A stretch of 8,213 nt of DNA from RGIG3009 sp045541495 (lineage in GTDB: Bacteria > Bacillota > Clostridia > Oscillospirales > Acutalibacteraceae). Below the pieces are notes generated by a model, which saw nothing but the letters and a program-made list of their open reading frames with translations, did no database searches and had not been told where the DNA came from. The translations under genes were made by a program, and so were the position numbers. The stretch is from NCBI GenBank assembly GCA_045541495.1, contig JAZQJE010000060.1, positions 1 through 8,213 on the forward strand. Reading direction: 5' to 3'. How positions within the stretch are numbered: position 1 is the first letter of the stretch; the number at the start of each line of letters is the position of its first letter. Below are positions 6,288 through 8,213 of the stretch, one piece after another.

Positions 6288-6292
6288 TATCG

Positions 6293-6994
6293 ATGAACAA
6301 GAAAGCAATCGGCATTATCGGCGGGATGGGCCCGATGGCAACCTTGGATCTGTTCGGCAAGATCATCGCGCACACCGATGCCACTTGCGATGCCGAGCAT
6401 ATTCGTGTATATATCGATTGCCATACCGGTATTCCCGACCGTACCCAAGCCATTTTAAACGGCGGGGAATCGCCGGTGCCGTATCTACTGGAATCGGCGC
6501 AGAAACTGGCGGATATGGGTGCGGATTTCTTGTTGATCCCCTGCAATACCTCCCATTATTATTACCGAGAAATAGGGGAACGATCCCCGCTTCCCATTTT
6601 GAATATGATCAGCGAGACTGCCGAAGAATTGAAACAGGAACAGGTGACCTGTGTGGGATTATTGGCCACAGACGGCACCTGCCAAAGCGGTGTGTATCAA
6701 CAAGAATTGGCCGCTCGCGATATCACGGTGTTGTATCCTGATGAAGAGGAACAACGGGAAGTGATGCGCCTGATCTACGAGGGCGTAAAAGCCGATGCTC
6801 CCGTTTTTGATACCGCCGTTCTCACGGCCATGATCCAACGGTTGCAACAAGCGGGTGCTCAGCGGATCGTTTTGGGATGCACCGAACTGCCGCTGGGATT
6901 TGATCGGTATGGATTATCTCGTGCCCGCACGGTAGATCCCGCGGATATTTTGGCGCGCGCCGCCGTGAAAGCGGCGGGATACCCTGTTCGATAA
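6293..6994 (+). CDS. Aspartate/glutamate racemase family protein
   Basis: This cofactor-independent racemase would interconvert L- and D-aspartate (or glutamate) in the cytoplasm. The 233-residue product opens with IGIIGGMGPMATLDLF (6-21), typical of the aspartate racemase group. It carries both catalytic cysteines, Cys84 in PCNTSH and Cys196 in GCTELP; their 112-residue separation equals that of Cys82/Cys194 in the Pyrococcus horikoshii aspartate racemase. Length is normal for the family. The start is ATG 6293, with an excellent ribosome site; upstream in-frame codons overlap the promoter. It stands alone, divergent from the SGNH/LCP operon and ended by a strong terminator. D-Asp or D-Glu is used in peptidoglycan of some Firmicutes, which fits the envelope context, but the preferred substrate cannot be told from sequence alone. 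Confidence 0.92.
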   Translation: MNKKAIGIIGGMGPMATLDLFGKIIAHTDATCDAEHIRVYIDCHTGIPDRTQAILNGGESPVPYLLESAQKLADMGADFLLIPCNTSHYYYREIGERSPLPILNMISETAEELKQEQVTCVGLLATDGTCQSGVYQQELAARDITVLYPDEEEQREVMRLIYEGVKADAPVFDTAVLTAMIQRLQQAGAQRIVLGCTELPLGFDRYGLSRARTVDPADILARAAVKAAGYPVR

Positions 6995-7059
6995 GGGTCA
7001 TACACATACAACATAGCACAGTTTATCGAAAAAGGAAAGAAAAAAATCAAAATTGTAAT

Positions 7060-7096
7060 AAACGAGCCGCCGATGGAGTATCGGTGGCTCGTTTTT
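7060..7096. terminator. Strong bidirectional rho-independent terminator
   Basis: A 15-bp stem (7060-7074 with 7080-7094, AACGAGCC core, one G-T wobble) encloses a GGAGT loop. On the plus strand it runs into five T, then another T-rich stretch at 7101-7112, terminating the racemase transcript. On the minus strand it follows the stop codon at 7095-7097 and runs into TTTATTACAATTTT, so it also serves the VTT gene. Confidence 0.88.
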
Positions 7097-7529
7097 ATGG
7101 GTTTTTATTTTTCTTTTTCAGTATCGCGTTGTATAACGCGATACCGCCCAAACTGACGGCACCGGTGATGACAAACAGAAGGATGGCTTTGCCGTAATCC
7201 TGTTCTTGTATCATATTACCGCCGATGGTGGAGGATACCACCGTGGGGATACGGGCAATAAGCGAGATGATGAGAAATTCGTGCAGGCGAATACGGGTAA
7301 GGCCCGCAAAATACGTGAACAGATCTTTGGGGGTGCCGGGGATAAAGAACAGTAAAAAGATGATGCGTTTTAATTTCTTTTTGCTGTTGATAAACCGCAG
7401 TTGGTCGATCTTTTGCGGGTCCACGAACAGTTCCACCACTTTAAGTCCCAATCGTTTTACCAACAAAAAGATCAGGGATGAAGCGGCGGCAACGCCCGCC
7501 AGGCACAATAACGTTCCTTCTACGGCACC
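7095..7529 (-). pseudogene. TVP38/TMEM64 (VTT domain) membrane protein, 5' truncated
   Basis: About 143 residues of a polytopic inner-membrane protein of the VTT (formerly SNARE-associated, DedA-related) family, whose members are linked to lipid or undecaprenyl-phosphate handling and membrane homeostasis. Visible features: AVEGTLLCLAGVAAASS (family form GxxxGTLL), a membrane segment into FLLVKRLG, a charged loop, FIPGTPKDLFTYFAGLTR (the second conserved Pro-rich re-entrant motif), ARIPTVVSSTIGG and a final membrane segment ending KKKNKNP. Normal members are about 200-240 residues, so roughly the first third is missing, upstream of the join. Composition matches the rest of the window (23 and 30 GC in two hand-counted 60-base lines), and it shares a terminator with the racemase, so this part belongs to the main contig. 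Confidence 0.75.
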
Positions 7530-8213
7530 GTAGGTGTAGCCCAGACCGTTCTGGCCGTTTTCGTCCACGCCGGGCACGGTGTCCTTCAGACCGCCGGTGG
7601 CGTGAACCACGGGAACGGTGCCGTAACGCATGGCGTTCATCTGGCTCAGACCGCAGGGCTCGGACTTGGAGGGCATCAGATAGATGTCGCCGCCGGCATA
7701 GATCCGTGCAGCCAGGCCCAGATTGAAGGTGATCTTGGCAGCCACCTGGTCGGGGAACTCAGCAGCCAGACCCTTGAAGAACTCTTCATACTGTGCTTCG
7801 CCGGTGCCCAGGATCAGCAGCTGGCAATCCTGCTCCCACATCAGCTGACGGGCGATGTAGCACAGCAGATCCAGACCCTTGTGGCCGGCCAGGCGGGTGA
7901 CCATGACCATCAGAGGCACATCGGGCTCCACGGGCAGACCGACTTCCTCCTGCAGGGCGGCCTTACAGGCAGCCTTGCCCTCGATGAAGTTGTCCGCGTT
8001 GAAGTGAGCGGGCAGAGCCTTGTCGGTCTCGGGGTTGAAGGTGTTGGTGTCGATGCCGTTGGTGATGCCGGTGAGCTTCCAGGCGGCGTCGGAGAGGATG
8101 CCGTCCAGACCATGGGCGTAGTAGGGATACATCAGCTCACGGGCGTAGGTTTCGGAAACGGTAGTAACCAGGTCAGCTGTCTCAATAGCACCCTTCATGA
8201 CATTGACAGAGTT
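7095..8213 (-). CDS. In-frame chimera: GlgA middle fragment joined to C-terminal half of a TVP38/TMEM64 (VTT) protein
   Basis: One open frame runs from the right window edge to TAA at 7095-7097; its start lies outside (the frame is already open as NSVNV before the Met at 8198). Numbering from that Met, residues 1-222 are glycogen synthase and about 225-367 are a VTT-family membrane protein. The GlgA part stops shortly after GGLKDTV, lacking the roughly 60-80 C-terminal residues that complete the GT-B fold. The VTT part begins in the middle of the family fold, lacking its N-terminal membrane segments. Neither half should work, and no natural GlgA-VTT architecture is known to me. GC content and codon choice change at the join. 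The likeliest explanations are an assembly chimera or a deletion/recombination event. The two segments are described separately. Confidence 0.8.
   Translation of the reverse strand, partial: NSVNVMKGAIETADLVTTVSETYARELMYPYYAHGLDGILSDAAWKLTGITNGIDTNTFNPETDKALPAHFNADNFIEGKAACKAALQEEVGLPVEPDVPLMVMVTRLAGHKGLDLLCYIARQLMWEQDCQLLILGTGEAQYEEFFKGLAAEFPDQVAAKITFNLGLAARIYAGGDIYLMPSKSEPCGLSQMNAMRYGTVPVVHATGGLKDTVPGVDENGQNGLGYTYGAVEGTLLCLAGVAAASSLIFLLVKRLGLKVVELFVDPQKIDQLRFINSKKKLKRIIFLLFFIPGTPKDLFTYFAGLTRIRLHEFLIISLIARIPTVVSSTIGGNMIQEQDYGKAILLFVITGAVSLGGIALYNAILKKKNKNP
7524..7540. other. Join point between GlgA-like and VTT-like sequence
   Basis: Reading the minus strand, codons up to about 7533 are GlgA-like (GGT CTG GGC TAC ACC TAC). 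From about 7526 they change to GTA GAA GGA ACG TTA TTG. Both families can have a Gly-rich turn here (GLGYTYG in GlgA, GxxxG in VTT), so a few bases of shared sequence may hide the exact point. No target-site duplication, inverted repeat or mobile element signature is visible around it. Confidence 0.6.
7530..8213 (-). pseudogene. glgA: Glycogen synthase (GT5) fragment, cut at both visible ends
   Basis: GlgA transfers glucose from ADP-glucose to the growing alpha-1,4-glucan chain in glycogen synthesis. The fragment covers roughly residues 190-415 of a 480-residue enzyme. Seen: MKGAIETADLVTTVSETYA (end of the N-terminal Rossmann domain), ITNGIDTNTFNP, VTRLAGHKGLDL with the ADP-glucose-binding Arg102 and Lys107, LILGTGE, and KSEPCGLSQMNAMRYGT with the conserved Glu180. 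The GGLKDTV turn follows, then GLGYTYG where the fragment ends. The 5' end runs off the window; the 3' end is lost at the join. Base composition is much richer (42 of 60 GC in each of two hand-counted lines) and codons favour CTG, GGC, ATC and AAC, unlike its neighbours. Confidence 0.85.

Noticed and set aside
6209..6448. 80-residue N-terminal extension of the SGNH protein on the minus strand
   Set aside because: It runs antisense to the racemase start, has no ribosome site and would place the membrane anchor mid-protein. ATG 6208 has a well-spaced AAGGAG.
7095..8213. A genuine membrane-tethered glycogen synthase as a new enzyme type
   Set aside because: The GlgA part lacks its C-terminal completion, the VTT part lacks its first membrane segments, and composition changes at the join. 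A non-functional or artefactual chimera explains all three.

Overview
The window looks like a piece of a Gram-positive, low-to-mid-GC Firmicutes chromosome, most likely a clostridial (Oscillospiraceae-type) gut or anaerobic bacterium. The reasons are strong AGGAGG-like ribosome binding sites at conserved spacing, a LytR-CpsA-Psr wall-polymer ligase, a membrane-anchored HtrA with a proline-rich cytoplasmic tail, and an OmpR-type two-component system. The species is not determined. No rRNA, tRNA, CRISPR array or insertion sequence was seen, and no gene-free stretch exceeds 300 bases.

Layout. Bases 1-74 hold an odd terminator-like hairpin. On the minus strand, read from 3606 down to 75, come a response regulator, its histidine kinase (the two genes overlap by 8 bases) and an HtrA-family protease that has its own candidate promoter. 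Together they resemble a secretion- or envelope-stress module of the CssRS/HtrA kind. Divergent from the regulator is a small flavin reductase-like gene (3718-4215, plus), which ends in a hairpin shared with the convergent next operon. That operon (minus, 6208 down to 4256) encodes a membrane-anchored SGNH-fold protein with a threonine-rich stalk, followed 15 bases later by an LCP ligase. Divergent from it is an aspartate/glutamate racemase (6293-6994, plus), closed by a strong bidirectional terminator at 7060-7096.

The right end (7095-8213, minus) is one open frame joining two unrelated proteins. The upstream part is the middle of a glycogen synthase (GlgA) that begins beyond the window. The downstream part is the C-terminal half of a TVP38/TMEM64 (VTT) membrane protein. 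Both are truncated at the join, near 7524-7540, and base composition and codon choice change there. A contig chimera or a recent deletion/recombination is more likely than a functional fusion.

Most of the real genes concern the cell envelope: stress sensing and protein quality control (RR, HK, HtrA), wall polymer attachment or modification (SGNH protein, LCP), and D-amino acid supply (racemase). The items most worth a second look are the GlgA/VTT join, the SGNH protein with Phe at the catalytic Ser position, and the terminator near base 40 in which nine bases of one arm are all C. I found no convincing previously undescribed multi-gene system.
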